From: Cylindrospermum sp. NIES-4074
Lineage (GTDB): Bacteria > Cyanobacteriota > Cyanobacteriia > Cyanobacteriales > Nostocaceae
Length of the DNA: 64,000 nucleotides
Direction of reading: 5' to 3'
NCBI GenBank assembly: GCA_003994795.1
Contig: AP018269.1
Coordinates: 3,959,677-4,023,676 of the forward strand
Positions 23,947 to 33,708 of the stretch are shown here, in pieces. Position 1 is the first letter of the stretch. Each line of letters starts with the position of its first letter. Below the pieces are notes generated by a model. The model was not told the DNA's origin and did not search any database. It saw nothing but the letters and a program-made list of their open reading frames with translations. The position numbers were made by a program, and so were the translations under genes.

Positions 23947-24499
23947 TGGTTTTTTCTAAGTTATTAATCCATTTAGAAGTGCTTATTACCTTGCTAATAA
24001 AGTTATCTTGGGCAACTAATATTGCTCTGTGAAGTTCTTCATCAGTCACAGTACCTGCATTATTTTTAAAGGCGAGGGTTCCTGTGGCATCCGCAAGAAA
24101 TTCTACAGAAAAACCTAGATGGGAGGCTTGTCTTGCTGTTGTATCACAACACATTTGAGTCATGTATCCAGCAATAACTACAGTATCAATGCCCTTTTCT
24201 TTCAGCCAAGTCTCTAACTCTGTTCCTGTAAAGCTTCCTGGCAAATTTTTCTCGATTAGGAGGTCATAAGGAAGTTTTGCAATTTCCGGATGAAGTTCCC
24301 ATTCTTGGCTGCCTGGTTTAAATATAGGAGTATCTTCTGCTAGTTGTGTATGTCTAACAACGATAACTGGAATATTTCGCTCAGAGGCAATATTTATCAC
24401 TTGAAGAATATTATCTAGGCTGCCTGAAGGATAAGTTATTGGTAGCTTACCAGTGAAATATTCATTCTGAACATCGATTACTATTAAGGCTCGTTTCAT
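23936..24499 (-). CDS. Isochorismatase-family cysteine hydrolase
   Basis: A 187-residue cytoplasmic enzyme. The catalytic triad of the family is present: Asp9 in ALIVIDVQNEYF, Lys84 in LIEKNLPGSF and the nucleophile Cys117 (followed by Cys118) in AGYMTQMCCDTTARQA. The family covers isochorismatases, nicotinamidases and other amidohydrolases; the sequence (GSFTGTELETWL) is of the general cysteine-hydrolase group and does not fix the substrate. It is the first gene of a two-gene unit with the secreted protein. It is separated from ftsH upstream by the ftsH terminator. Confidence 0.9.
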   Translation of the reverse strand: MKRALIVIDVQNEYFTGKLPITYPSGSLDNILQVINIASERNIPVIVVRHTQLAEDTPIFKPGSQEWELHPEIAKLPYDLLIEKNLPGSFTGTELETWLKEKGIDTVVIAGYMTQMCCDTTARQASHLGFSVEFLADATGTLAFKNNAGTVTDEELHRAILVAQDNFISKVISTSKWINNLEKTNEN

Positions 24500-24533
24500 A
24501 AGGAAGTATTTTCTTACACCGCTTATATCAGTC

Positions 24534-24567
24534 TAAATAAAAAAAGGGGATGAATTACATCATCCCC
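24534..24567 (-). terminator. Rho-independent terminator of ftsH
   Basis: On the minus strand a perfect 8-bp stem GGGGATGA / TCATCCCC (24546-24567) is followed by TTTTTTTATTT. It lies about 70 bases after the ftsH stop. This is the cleanest terminator in the window. Confidence 0.9.
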
Positions 24568-24634
24568 AGTTAATTTTAGCGATCGCATGAACGCGGATGC
24601 TCTGCCTCATCGCTAGAAAATTTCCTTGAAAACC

Positions 24635-26521
24635 TTACAGAGTCGGTACGAACTGGTTTTTTTCAGGTACGTCGGTGTACTCAGCGACAATTTGCCGGAA
24701 TTCTGCACCATCAATGGTTTCTTTTTCGATCAGCAAGTCAACGAGGCGATCGGTAACGGTGCGATTGTCACGAATCAGCTTCTTAGCTAAGTCATAACAT
24801 TCTTCAACGATCGCACGCACTTGACCATCAATGCGGGAAGCAATAGATTCAGAATATTCTGAACGTGTCGTCCAGTCACGACCAAGGAATACTTCTCCCT
24901 GTTGGCTTTCTAGTGATACAGGGCCTAAGTTAGACATCCCGAACCGTGTCACCATTTGCCGTGCCATTCCTGACAATTGCTGCAAGTCTCCACCAGCACC
25001 GGTTGTTACTTCCGCAGGGCCAAAAATTACCTCTTCAGCGGCGCGACCACCCAAAGCACCAGTAATTCTGGCTTTCAACTGAGAACGGGAAATTAAACCT
25101 TGTTCTTCGTTGGGGCTAAACCAAGTTAAACCTTGAGCTTGTCCGCGAGGAATAAGGGTAACTTTTTGTACAGGGTCATGGTCTTTTAACAATGTACCCA
25201 CCAAAGCGTGTCCAATTTCGTGGTAAGCAATCAAGCGCTTGCTCTTGCTATCTACTAAGGGAGTACCTTCCATCCCCGCGACTACCCGATCCACAGCATC
25301 ATCAATTTCGTTGAGGGTGATGGCTTCTTTGCGTCTTCTAGCGGTGAGAATAGCCGCTTCGTTGAGCAAGTTGGCTAAGTCAGCGCCAGTAAATCCAGGG
25401 GTGCGACGAGCGATCGCTTCTAATGACACACTAGGGTCTAATTTCTTATTCCGGGCGTGGACATCTAAGATTTCCAAACGTCCTTTAATGTCGGGTGCAT
25501 CCACAGTTACTTGACGGTCAAAGCGACCAGGACGCAACAATGCTGCATCTAGTACGTCAGGGCGGTTGGTTGCGGCAATAATAATGATGCCTGTGTTACC
25601 TTCAAAACCGTCCATTTCCGTCAGCAGTTGGTTGAGGGTTTGTTCCCGCTCATCGTTACCGCCACCGATTCCTGCACCCCGCTGTCTACCTACAGCGTCA
25701 ATTTCATCAATAAAAATGATACAGGGAGCATTATCTTTAGCTTTCTTGAACAGGTCGCGCACGCGGGATGCACCCACACCCACAAACATTTCTACAAACT
25801 CCGAACCAGAAATGCTAAAGAAAGGTACACCAGCTTCTCCGGCGATCGCTTTTGCTAGTAAAGTTTTACCTGTTCCTGGAGGCCCAACTAACAGCACACC
25901 TTTAGGAATGCGTGCGCCAACAGCGGTAAATCTTTCTGGCTGTTTGAGGAAGGTGACTACTTCTTGTAGTTCTTCTTTTGCTTCTTCAATGCCGGCTACG
26001 TCGTCAAACTTTACGCCAGTCTTGGCTTCCATTTGGAAACGAGCTTTGGATTTGCCGAAGTTCATCGCTTGACCTGGCCCACCAGGGAGGTTGTTAGAAC
26101 GGCGGAACAAAAAGAATAATCCAGTAATCAATAAAACTGGGAACACGAGATTGCCCAAAAGTCCCCAAATTGCGCCATCATTCCGCATGGGATGAGCATC
26201 AAAATTCACGTTGTGTTCCTTGAGTTTGTTGATTAACTCAGGAGCGCTAGCAGGCAGATCCACCCGCCACCGTTGAATGCGATTTTCAATGTCTTGATCG
26301 TTGGCTTCGACAATTGCTGTCCTACCACCGTCATAAAGATCCACATTGGTTACGCGATCGGCATTCAAGTATTCTAGAAAGCGACCATAGGTCATGCGGG
26401 TATTGGCTGCATTCTTAGTTGTGTCCGCAGGTGCGCCAGCAAATGCCCCTTGCCAAAAGAAAAAGCCAATTACCAAAGCTAGCACAGACCAGAGTGCTAC
26501 GACTCTCCAGGAGAATTTCAT
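24635..26521 (-). CDS. ftsH: ATP-dependent zinc metalloprotease FtsH (FtsH2-type)
   Basis: A 628-residue membrane AAA+ protease. Two N-terminal helices (about 8-29 and 118-139) flank a lumenal or periplasmic domain. Walker A GPPGTGKT is at 213-220, Walker B IIFIDEID at 268-275, the second region of homology [18 protein letters not shown] at 319-336, and the zinc site HEIGH at 434-438 (His434, His438). Length and N-terminus (MKFSWR...GFFFWQG, then [13 protein letters not shown]) closely match what I recall of Synechocystis FtsH2 (slr0228). That enzyme degrades damaged D1 protein during photosystem II repair in thylakoids. Transcribed alone, with its own terminator. Confidence 0.96.
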   Translation of the reverse strand: MKFSWRVVALWSVLALVIGFFFWQGAFAGAPADTTKNAANTRMTYGRFLEYLNADRVTNVDLYDGGRTAIVEANDQDIENRIQRWRVDLPASAPELINKLKEHNVNFDAHPMRNDGAIWGLLGNLVFPVLLITGLFFLFRRSNNLPGGPGQAMNFGKSKARFQMEAKTGVKFDDVAGIEEAKEELQEVVTFLKQPERFTAVGARIPKGVLLVGPPGTGKTLLAKAIAGEAGVPFFSISGSEFVEMFVGVGASRVRDLFKKAKDNAPCIIFIDEIDAVGRQRGAGIGGGNDEREQTLNQLLTEMDGFEGNTGIIIIAATNRPDVLDAALLRPGRFDRQVTVDAPDIKGRLEILDVHARNKKLDPSVSLEAIARRTPGFTGADLANLLNEAAILTARRRKEAITLNEIDDAVDRVVAGMEGTPLVDSKSKRLIAYHEIGHALVGTLLKDHDPVQKVTLIPRGQAQGLTWFSPNEEQGLISRSQLKARITGALGGRAAEEVIFGPAEVTTGAGGDLQQLSGMARQMVTRFGMSNLGPVSLESQQGEVFLGRDWTTRSEYSESIASRIDGQVRAIVEECYDLAKKLIRDNRTVTDRLVDLLIEKETIDGAEFRQIVAEYTDVPEKNQFVPTL

Positions 26522-27048
26522 CTTTTATTTGCCTCTAGATGCCAGTAAAATTCATCAGCCTTAGCAACTGAACAATCAAGATCAAGAGTGAAGTCTAAAG
26601 TTTTTATTGTAGTCATTTGCCTACAATGCCCGGTTTGTGAGACCTTTTTTTATCCTTCATCTTTTTTCAGTCACTATGCTGTGTAACGGATGTTTATAAA
26701 TCCATTTTGTTTAATCTGATATATGTTCATGCATCGCCATAGAGCTATACAGTCCCTACGGCAGATTCATGACCCCTATCAAGAATCTTAACTAAATTTA
26801 ACTTAATTCTAATACAATATGTCGCCACAAGAGAAAGTCGGGGTGAGAAGACGTTGAAAAGAGCAGGGAAGAAGGGGTGTAGGGGAGCCAGTGCGTTGCT
26901 TTTCCAGAGTTGAAGCGACTGGTTTTGTGGGGTTGCTCCCTTCAAGACTGCTTAACCTTACCTCAACATACACGGCAACTTAATTAATCTAAGAATGTAT
27001 TTTTCCAAAAGCCTACACCCCACACGTTGCCCCTCTGCATCTTCCTGC
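26522..27048. other. Upstream region of ftsH, no gene seen
   Basis: About 530 bases between ftsH (start 26521) and the end of the next minus-strand gene. The first 250 bases are AT-rich and should hold the ftsH promoter. The remainder is unremarkable, with a G-rich stretch near 26835-26890. Short frames here have no family resemblance. Confidence 0.5.
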
Positions 27049-27558
27049 CTACTTAACTTCTGTTATTTGTAGGGTATAAGGGAAAGACTCGCCCTGCTTA
27101 TAGGAACCAACCCAAATTTGGTAAGCTCCCTTGAGCCATTCACCAACTATGCCAGAATTTTTACCATCAAAATCGTCATTGCACCAAGTACCGCCAGGGC
27201 CTTTAATAATAATGATGGTGTCCTGAGGGCTTTGTACTTGTAGCTTCAGGTAATTAAAGTCAGTGGTGAGTTTTAGGGTATGATCAGGCGCTTCATCAAC
27301 ATATCCCGTACACGGCCCAGTTGGTGTTTCGGTTCTCCCAGCCACTTTGTTTCCAGGAGTTGAACCACCACTCATCCCACGAACTATCAAGGGATCTGGC
27401 GAAACTCGGCCTTTAATTGTGACATCTCCAAATATCGGTGGTGCTTCTTGAGCATCAGCCACGGTATTAATTACCGATGTGATCAAGAGCGTAACTATCA
27501 TGAACGATAATCTTATCCCTCTATTGAGTGCTTGTTTCGGCATTGTAATCACATCCAT
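27049..27558 (-). CDS. Secreted protein with pre-peptidase-C-terminal-like domain
   Basis: A 169-residue protein; an alternative ATG lies at 27543. Signal peptide about 15-36. The mature part has CTGYVDEAPDHTLKL, FNYLKLQVQSPQDTIIIIKGPGGTWCNDDFDGKNSGI and YQIWVGSYKQGESFPYTLQI. This pattern (an acidic C-N-D-D loop, then YxIWVGS) is typical of the beta-sandwich pre-peptidase C-terminal (PPC-like) domains found alone in many cyanobacterial periplasmic proteins. Two cysteines could form a disulfide. Function unknown. A repeat element separates it from gltX upstream. Confidence 0.75.
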   Translation of the reverse strand: MDVITMPKQALNRGIRLSFMIVTLLITSVINTVADAQEAPPIFGDVTIKGRVSPDPLIVRGMSGGSTPGNKVAGRTETPTGPCTGYVDEAPDHTLKLTTDFNYLKLQVQSPQDTIIIIKGPGGTWCNDDFDGKNSGIVGEWLKGAYQIWVGSYKQGESFPYTLQITEVK

Positions 27559-27708
27559 TTCTAAGTATTCATGCAGACATGAATTTTACACACCAAGTTC
27601 CCAAAGTTAGAGGAATTAACTACCTATTTTAGATTTATATTCTGGGATTAGTCTATTAGTGAATTATTAATATTTATCTACGCCTGTGGCTGCTCTAGCT
27701 TATAGATA

Positions 27709-27934
27709 GGGGTATACATTGGTCATTGGTGTCAACTTAAGCTACAGATGGCTTATATGTGGGCTTCCACACCCGCCTGGAAATTCATTTCCAGGCTCAT
27801 AGCTCAAGTCTACTCAAGATTTTTCAGGATATTTAGTCATCTTGAGATGACTTTTGTTATGAGCAAGGAACTTAAGTTCCTTGCGGGACATGATTTTTAC
27901 GTTAAGTTGACACTCATGTACATTGGTATACCCC
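27709..27934. repeat. 226-bp hairpin-rich element with imperfect terminal inverted repeats
   Basis: Ends GGGGTATAC (27709-27717) and GTATACCCC (27926-27934). A second inverted block GTGTCAACTTAA (27729-27740) pairs with TTAAGTTGACAC (27902-27913). Inside are three hairpins: GCCTGGAAAT / ATTTCCAGGC (27775-27796), AGTCATCT / AGATGACT (27835-27852) and a perfect 22-bp palindrome from GCAAGGAACTT (27863-27884). It encodes no credible protein. The hairpin-linker-hairpin part resembles 12696-12750. Confidence 0.75.
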
Positions 27935-27949
27935 CATAATCTAAACTCG

Positions 27950-29395
27950 CTAATTAGCAGATGCGTGAGCCTGATTTAAGCGTGGTTTATCTAAACCAAT
28001 CTGATTTAGCAATAGCCAAGATTGGATCAAGTCAGGGCCATGCACATCTCCTGTTAAAGCTGCTCGGAGCGATCGCATTACTAAGCCTTTTTTCACATTT
28101 TGCGCTTTCACCACTTGCTTAATAATGTCCTGAGCTATGTCTGCTGACAGTTGCGGGTGCTGTTCCAAGGCTGTGAGAATGCCTTGAAGCGCCGCAGCAG
28201 AACCAGCTTGCTGGAGTTGTGTACTTCCTTCTTCGCTAAATTCCACCACATCAGTAAAAAACAGTTTGCTCATAGCTACAGCATCCACCAACCGAGTCAG
28301 ACTGGCGCTGAGTAAAGTAACAAGCTGCTCTAACCAAGGGCGCTCTCTTCCTCCCGCAAATGTATACCCAGCCGCTTCCCAGTAGGGTATGAGTAAATCA
28401 GTCAGTTTATCTACTGGCATACTGTGGAGGTACTGACTATTTAACCAATCCAGTTTTGCCCAGTCAAACTTAGCCCCTGCTTTATTCACACGCTCAAAGG
28501 TAAAGTCTTTGGCTGCTGCTTCTAAGGTAAATATTTCCTGCGTGGAGTCTGGCGGCGACCAACCCAGCAAGGTCATATAATTCACCAAACCTTCAGCAGT
28601 GAAACCCATTTGCTGAAAGTCAGAAATGGAAGTAACTCCATCTCGCTTAGAAAGTTTGCGCCCTTCCTGGTTCAAAATCAAAGGCGAGTGGGCAAATTCG
28701 GGGATTTTGGCTCCCAAGGCTTCATACAGGAGAATTTGCTTACCTGTGTTGGCGATATGGTCTTCTCCCCGGATGACGTGGGTGATTTGCATATCAATGT
28801 CATCTACCACCACCACAAAATTATATAGTGGTTGCCCAATACCATCTTCTGAGGCGCGGGCGATAACCATATCACCACCAAGATCGCTACCCCGCCAAGT
28901 TACCTTGCCCCTTACTAAGTCATTCCAGACAATTTCCCGCTCATCTTCAATTTTGAAGCGAATCACAGAAGAGCGACCTTCCGCTTCAAAAGCAGCGCAT
29001 TGTTCTGGGGTGAGATTGCGGTGGCGGTTATCATAGCGGGGCGCTTCACCTCTAGCTTTTTGAGCTTCGCGCAAAGCATCTAGTTCTTCGGAAGTGGTGT
29101 AGCAGCGATAGGCTAATCCTTGGTCTAGCAGTTTTTGTACTGCTTCTTTGTAGAGATGCAAACGTTGGGATTGGAAAAATGGCCCTTCATCCCAGTTCAA
29201 ACCCAGCCAGCGCAGTCCGGCGAGAATATTATCAGTGTATTCGGGACGCGATCGCTCTAGGTCTGTGTCTTCAATTCGCAAAATGAACTTCCCGCCGTGG
29301 TGGCGGGCAAATAACCAATTAAATACAGCCGTTCTAGCTGTACCAATATGTAAATTCCCCGTGGGACTAGGAGCAATGCGGACTCTAACAGTCAC
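27950..29395 (-). CDS. gltX: Glutamyl-tRNA synthetase
   Basis: A 481-residue class I aminoacyl-tRNA synthetase. The HIGH-type motif is [12 protein letters not shown] (HIGT at 16-19) and the KMSKS-type motif is KLSKRDG (247-253). Conserved [13 protein letters not shown] and VIRGEDHI segments are present. The discriminating type of bacterial GluRS charges tRNA-Glu, and in phototrophs the Glu-tRNA also feeds tetrapyrrole (chlorophyll, haem) synthesis through glutamyl-tRNA reductase. Complete and of normal length. A tRNA-Asp gene lies upstream on the same strand. Confidence 0.97.
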   Translation of the reverse strand: MTVRVRIAPSPTGNLHIGTARTAVFNWLFARHHGGKFILRIEDTDLERSRPEYTDNILAGLRWLGLNWDEGPFFQSQRLHLYKEAVQKLLDQGLAYRCYTTSEELDALREAQKARGEAPRYDNRHRNLTPEQCAAFEAEGRSSVIRFKIEDEREIVWNDLVRGKVTWRGSDLGGDMVIARASEDGIGQPLYNFVVVVDDIDMQITHVIRGEDHIANTGKQILLYEALGAKIPEFAHSPLILNQEGRKLSKRDGVTSISDFQQMGFTAEGLVNYMTLLGWSPPDSTQEIFTLEAAAKDFTFERVNKAGAKFDWAKLDWLNSQYLHSMPVDKLTDLLIPYWEAAGYTFAGGRERPWLEQLVTLLSASLTRLVDAVAMSKLFFTDVVEFSEEGSTQLQQAGSAAALQGILTALEQHPQLSADIAQDIIKQVVKAQNVKKGLVMRSLRAALTGDVHGPDLIQSWLLLNQIGLDKPRLNQAHASAN

Positions 29396-29532
29396 AGTTA
29401 ATTCTCTCTTTCATAAAGGCGTGATAATCATAACAAGTGCTGAGTCTCGGTCAGTTCAACTTCCTGGAGGAGATTCTCGCAAACTGAAGAAGCAGTTAAA
29501 ACTTACTTCTCTCAACTCTCAGCATTTTAGAA

Positions 29533-29606
29533 CGGGACTGACGGGGCTCGAACCCGCAACTTCCGCCGTGACAGGGCGGTGCTCTAACCAATTGAACTAC
29601 AGTCCC
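29533..29606 (-). tRNA. tRNA-Asp (GTC)
   Basis: 74 nt on the minus strand. The acceptor stem GGGACTG / CAGTCCC, D-arm GTTC...GAGC, anticodon arm CCGCC-CTGTCAC-GGCGG with anticodon GTC, and T-arm GCGGG-TTCGAGC-CCCGT all fold. The discriminator base is G, as expected for tRNA-Asp. CCA is not encoded. It lies about 140 bases upstream of gltX. Confidence 0.97.
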
Positions 29607-29706
29607 TTGTTTTGCAACTTTCCAATTATCGTCTACTTTATCTCTACTTGTCAAGTAGGTCGGGTAAGAAATTTCTAGATTTTTTTAATTACCCTTTTCG
29701 ACGAGC

Positions 29707-31248
29707 CTATATCTTAGCATTTTTCATAGCTTGTGATCTCACATTTTGGGAATTTGATTCTAGATTTTGCAACATCTGGGACTGGATTTGCTTATACTGC
29801 TGCTTTAAAAGCTGTTTGCTGGATTGAGATTCAGAAGACGGTGGTAGTTTCTGACTCTGTTTGACCCAAATTTTTAGCAGTTCCCGGTATGCTGAACTAA
29901 CACGACTGCTGAGAACATTGGTGCAGGTGTAGGGTGGTTCTAGGGTAAAGAGGATCAAAGGGTAGTAGCCATTTTCTGCCAACGTCCACGCTAGCTTTTG
30001 ATTTTGGGGATTTTGCATATCTAAGTAGCAGGGGAGCCACTTAGGGACTAGTTCCCGATTGTAAAGGACTGTTACCCATAGCAACATAGGGTGAGGAGAG
30101 GTGAGGAAAATAAAATGGTTATCGCAAGTAGAAAGGGCCCGGTTTTTGATTTCTTGTTGAGCCAGCATTAACCATAGTGCTGCTACAGGTTCAGGTTTGG
30201 AATCTAGAAGCTGGGGAAACACAATTTCCTGGATGGGTTTATCTTGGGGCCATCTCATTTGCCAACATAGTTGGGCAATCTTCGTTGGCAAGCCAGAACC
30301 AGGGGAAGTGCTAGGGGTGGATTTAGAAGACGAATTTGTGGGTAAAGTCAGACTGAGGGACTTTTCTGCACTATCCAAAATTTGGAGAATTTTCGCGATA
30401 TTTTGCGGACGGTTGCTGGCTTTTTTAGCAAGACAAGCCATGATTAAATCATTTAACTGTTGTGGTATTTTGAGATTAGGCTTCACATTGGCGATCGCTT
30501 TTGGTGGTTCAAAGTGATGTGCTTTATACCATGCGCCAAAGTAGTCAGTTTCTGGTTGCCAAGGTTTTTGCCCTGTGAGCATCTCAAACATCATCACTCC
30601 CAGGCTATAAATATCAGAGCGACTGTCTAATTCTTCCCCATCTAATTGTTCGGGAGAACAATAGGGTAAAGTCCCATTAAAGCCCTTATTGGTGCTGACT
30701 ACTGTTGAATAATTGACCAATCTGGCAATTCCAAAGTCTAAAATTTTGACTATTTGTCCTAATATGGGGTCAGGGATGACTAGTATGTTTGCTGGCTTAA
30801 TATCTCTATGAACTAGCGGATAAATTTTGCCGTCAATGTTAATGCCTTGATGAGCGCACTGCAAGCCTAAACAAATCTGGCGTGAGAGAGTAATAAACAT
30901 TGGCGCAGACATCGGAATTAAATCTTTTAAACTCTTACCAGATAGATATTCCATCACATAATAAAGTTTGCCATTTTCACTTAAACCATAGTCATAAGCC
31001 CGCACAATATGTATACTGTTTTGACTCAATGCGGCACTCATCTGAGCTTCACGAGCAAAGTTTTCTTGCATCTTAGGGTCGGAAAAAGCCTGAGACAAAA
31101 ACTTTATAGCGACTGGTATTCCCCCCAGCAGAACATCATCTGCTAAAAAAACTTCACCCATGCCACCCTTACCAATTAACTGTTTAAGTTTATATCGGTT
31201 GGCAAGCAACTCCTGACTATTTGGAGACGCAAATGGGCTTTTATTCAC
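29707..31248 (-). CDS. Hanks-type Ser/Thr protein kinase with extra C-terminal domain
   Basis: 513 residues. The kinase domain (about 19-290) is intact: GKGGMGEVFLADD glycine loop, VAIKF with Lys49, HRDIKPANIL with Asp149, DFGIAR with Asp171, and YSLGVMMFEMLTGQKPW. After a Ser/Thr/Pro-rich linker comes a ~150-residue C-terminal domain (LCWQMRWPQDKPIQEIVFP to LLKIWVKQSQ) shared with the kinase upstream, not a PASTA or WD40 domain. No membrane helix is seen, so it is probably cytoplasmic. It lies 92 bases after the paralogous kinase, so the pair arose by tandem duplication and is likely co-transcribed. Target unknown. Confidence 0.92.
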   Translation of the reverse strand: MNKSPFASPNSQELLANRYKLKQLIGKGGMGEVFLADDVLLGGIPVAIKFLSQAFSDPKMQENFAREAQMSAALSQNSIHIVRAYDYGLSENGKLYYVMEYLSGKSLKDLIPMSAPMFITLSRQICLGLQCAHQGINIDGKIYPLVHRDIKPANILVIPDPILGQIVKILDFGIARLVNYSTVVSTNKGFNGTLPYCSPEQLDGEELDSRSDIYSLGVMMFEMLTGQKPWQPETDYFGAWYKAHHFEPPKAIANVKPNLKIPQQLNDLIMACLAKKASNRPQNIAKILQILDSAEKSLSLTLPTNSSSKSTPSTSPGSGLPTKIAQLCWQMRWPQDKPIQEIVFPQLLDSKPEPVAALWLMLAQQEIKNRALSTCDNHFIFLTSPHPMLLWVTVLYNRELVPKWLPCYLDMQNPQNQKLAWTLAENGYYPLILFTLEPPYTCTNVLSSRVSSAYRELLKIWVKQSQKLPPSSESQSSKQLLKQQYKQIQSQMLQNLESNSQNVRSQAMKNAKI

Positions 31249-31340
31249 TGTAATAACCTCTGCTGTTTAGGCAATTCGATTTTAAAAGTTTAATCAAAAA
31301 AATCTTCAGATAATAAAGAAATTTTAGTTTTTGATAAAAA

Positions 31341-32945
31341 TTAGAAAATATTATCAAATAACTTGGTTATCCAAGATTTTAAACCTCCCGCTTCGGTTTT
31401 TTGATGTCCTGCTAACTTTTGAAGATTTTCCAATTTCAGCTTTTCATATTCTGCTTTCAGAATAGTTTTGGCTTGGGTGGGCAAAATCGACGCCTTTGAT
31501 CTTTGACTCACAGCTAAACAATCAGCGAGTAGCTGGCGCTGTCTGGCAGTGAGAGTTAAAGTTATCACACAAGTACAATGATTAGGTTCTTCTAGAGCAA
31601 AAAACAGTAGGTGATAGTAGCCTATTTCTGCTAAAACCTGTACTATCTTTTGCCCTCTATGATCTTTGAGATCCAAGTAATAAGGTAGCCACCTTGTCAG
31701 AGTAGGCTTATTATTATATAGCACTGTGATCCACAATACCATTGGGTACACATTCATTTTGCTAATAAATTCAGTGCCATGTGTTTTATCTAAAAAATTG
31801 GTAATCTCTTCTTTGGGCAACATAGCCCAAAAAGTTGGTATTGTACCTTGTGGGCTATGTAATAAGTGGGGAAACCCAATTAGCGCTACTGGTTTATTCT
31901 TGGGCCAAGTCTTCTGTAAACATTCTTTTTCTGAAAAAGTTGTTACAGGTACTAGCTGCATCGGAGATGAAAGTAGGTATTTATCGCTTTTACTAATGGG
32001 AGAAGCATCATGCAGATGCTCCTTAATATTTGTTAAAGTTTCTAATATGTGGCTGACGTTTTGAGGACGATCACTTACTTCCTTAGCTAAACAACTCATC
32101 ACTAGTTTTTGTAATTCCTGGGGAATTGTGACTTGTGGATTTACTTCGGCAAAGGTAGGTGGAATTTGAAAACGATGAGCCTGATACCAACTACCAAAAG
32201 AATGATTTTTTAGCTGAAATGGATGTTTTCCTGTCAGCATTTCAAACATCAGCACTCCTAAACTATAAATATCAGAGCGCACATCCAATAGTTTGCGCCC
32301 CTCCATATGTTCTGGAGAGCAGTAAGGCAAACTGCCAATAAATGAATCAGTCAATGTCATGCCACTGCGTTCTGTTAAAAACTTAGCAATACCAAAATCA
32401 AGAATCTTCACTATCTCTGATTTTTTGCTATCTTCATTAATGAATATATTTTCTGGTTTAATATCCCTGTGAACAATGGGATAAATCTCTCCTTTCAGGC
32501 TGATTCCTTCGTGAGCGCACTGTAAACCTAAACATATTTGCTGACAAATATCTAAAAATTTAGCTATTGTTAAGGGCTGTATTCTGAGAATCTGTTTCAG
32601 ATTTTTTCCCTGGAGATATTCCATGACATAATAGGGAACTTGATCTTCTGTTACCCCATAACTCAAAACGCGAACAATATTTTTACTTTTGCGGCCCAAT
32701 TGAGCGCCAATAAAAATTTCTCTCCCAAAGCGTTGGGACATGTGTTGATTTATCAGATTCAGTGACAAAATCTTCAAAGCAACTGGCATCCCACCTTTAG
32801 CAGCATCTTCTGCTAGGTAAACTCTGCCCATCCCCCCTTTACCAAGTAAGTCTCTAATTAAATAGCGGTTGTTTAAGAACTTTCCAATGTAAACGTCTAA
32901 TTCGGCATTTTGCCTGTCCATATTCTGAAGTTTGTTTGGTGGCAT
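31341..32945 (-). CDS. Hanks-type Ser/Thr protein kinase with extra C-terminal domain
   Basis: 534 residues, paralogue of the next gene downstream. The kinase motifs are complete: GKGGMGRVYLAED, VALKI with Lys58, HRDIKPENIFI with Asp161, DFGIAKFL with Asp183, and YSLGVLMFEMLTGKHPF. The C-terminal domain (about 345-500) matches that of the neighbour: KPVALIGFPHLLHS, ISKMNVYPMVLWITVLYNN, WLPYYLDLKDHRGQKI and YYHLLFFALEEPNHCTCVI. A basic tail ends the protein. The shared domain may sense a signal or bind a common partner (inference). First gene of the kinase pair, starting at ATG 32945. Confidence 0.92.
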   Translation of the reverse strand: MPPNKLQNMDRQNAELDVYIGKFLNNRYLIRDLLGKGGMGRVYLAEDAAKGGMPVALKILSLNLINQHMSQRFGREIFIGAQLGRKSKNIVRVLSYGVTEDQVPYYVMEYLQGKNLKQILRIQPLTIAKFLDICQQICLGLQCAHEGISLKGEIYPIVHRDIKPENIFINEDSKKSEIVKILDFGIAKFLTERSGMTLTDSFIGSLPYCSPEHMEGRKLLDVRSDIYSLGVLMFEMLTGKHPFQLKNHSFGSWYQAHRFQIPPTFAEVNPQVTIPQELQKLVMSCLAKEVSDRPQNVSHILETLTNIKEHLHDASPISKSDKYLLSSPMQLVPVTTFSEKECLQKTWPKNKPVALIGFPHLLHSPQGTIPTFWAMLPKEEITNFLDKTHGTEFISKMNVYPMVLWITVLYNNKPTLTRWLPYYLDLKDHRGQKIVQVLAEIGYYHLLFFALEEPNHCTCVITLTLTARQRQLLADCLAVSQRSKASILPTQAKTILKAEYEKLKLENLQKLAGHQKTEAGGLKSWITKLFDNIF

Positions 32946-33708
32946 AAAATTATTATATGATGAATTTTTACTAGACAGTGGTTGTATAAACTCTTGCTTG
33001 AGCGAGGCTTGACTGTTATTTTATGCATAAACATATTCTGTAATGTTGGACAATCTATCACCTTGTATCAAATTACTTGAAAAAAATATAAACTTCCCAT
33101 AAAATCAGGTTTGCTTCTATGGAAAAGCTCTTAAACCTGGTGTAACATATTTACATAATTTCGCCTATTAGTGATTATACTAAAGCTATAAAAACTCTTG
33201 TTTGCGTTACTTCAGTAACAGTAATTATACGTAAAAATTCTTACTGCGGTTTTAGTAGTAGGATGAAGCTGTCTCACCTTCAAATTGCATCTAATCAATA
33301 GCTAGAATGCTTACAAAGAGGATTTTTGGCGTCACAGATAATTCCAGATAAACCTCCCAATTAAAATTTTTGAAAAGATAATTTTGTGGGTAAAGTGGTT
33401 TATCCAATTAGGATGTATGTTAATTATTAATAATATTGATATTATATAGCGTTTCTCGACCTAGTGAGGTACTTTAAGAAGTAATTAACCACAGATAAAC
33501 ACAGATAAACACAGATAAATTTGTACCTCAGCACACTAGAAACCGCTATATATATTGCAACTATCTATGTTTGAGTCTTTTTGGAGAAGTCTAATAAATT
33601 GAGAAAGGTAGATATATTAGTCAATTAATTAACCTCAGCCTCTTGTGACTTAGGCGGTTGAGCAGGAAAAATCATGTCACAATTAACGAGATTTTATCTA
33701 TATAAAAA
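32946..33708. other. Intergenic region upstream of the kinase pair
   Basis: 763 bases, AT-rich. It separates the kinase operon from the nuclease gene and holds one small repeat element (33445-33552). No open frame with a plausible start and family is seen. The promoter for the kinases should lie in the first 150 bases. Confidence 0.5.
33445..33552. repeat. 108-bp inverted-repeat element with internal 10-bp tandem repeat
   Basis: The ends ATATAGCGTTTCT (from 33445) and AGAAACCGCTATAT (to 33552) are complementary apart from one extra base; further in, TGAGGTAC pairs with GTACCTCA. Between them ACACAGATAA is repeated three times in tandem. It is non-coding and MITE-sized. Confidence 0.65.

Noticed and set aside
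26745-26945. 66-codon minus-strand frame upstream of ftsH
   Set aside because: No conserved features, poor composition, and it lies in the ftsH upstream region.
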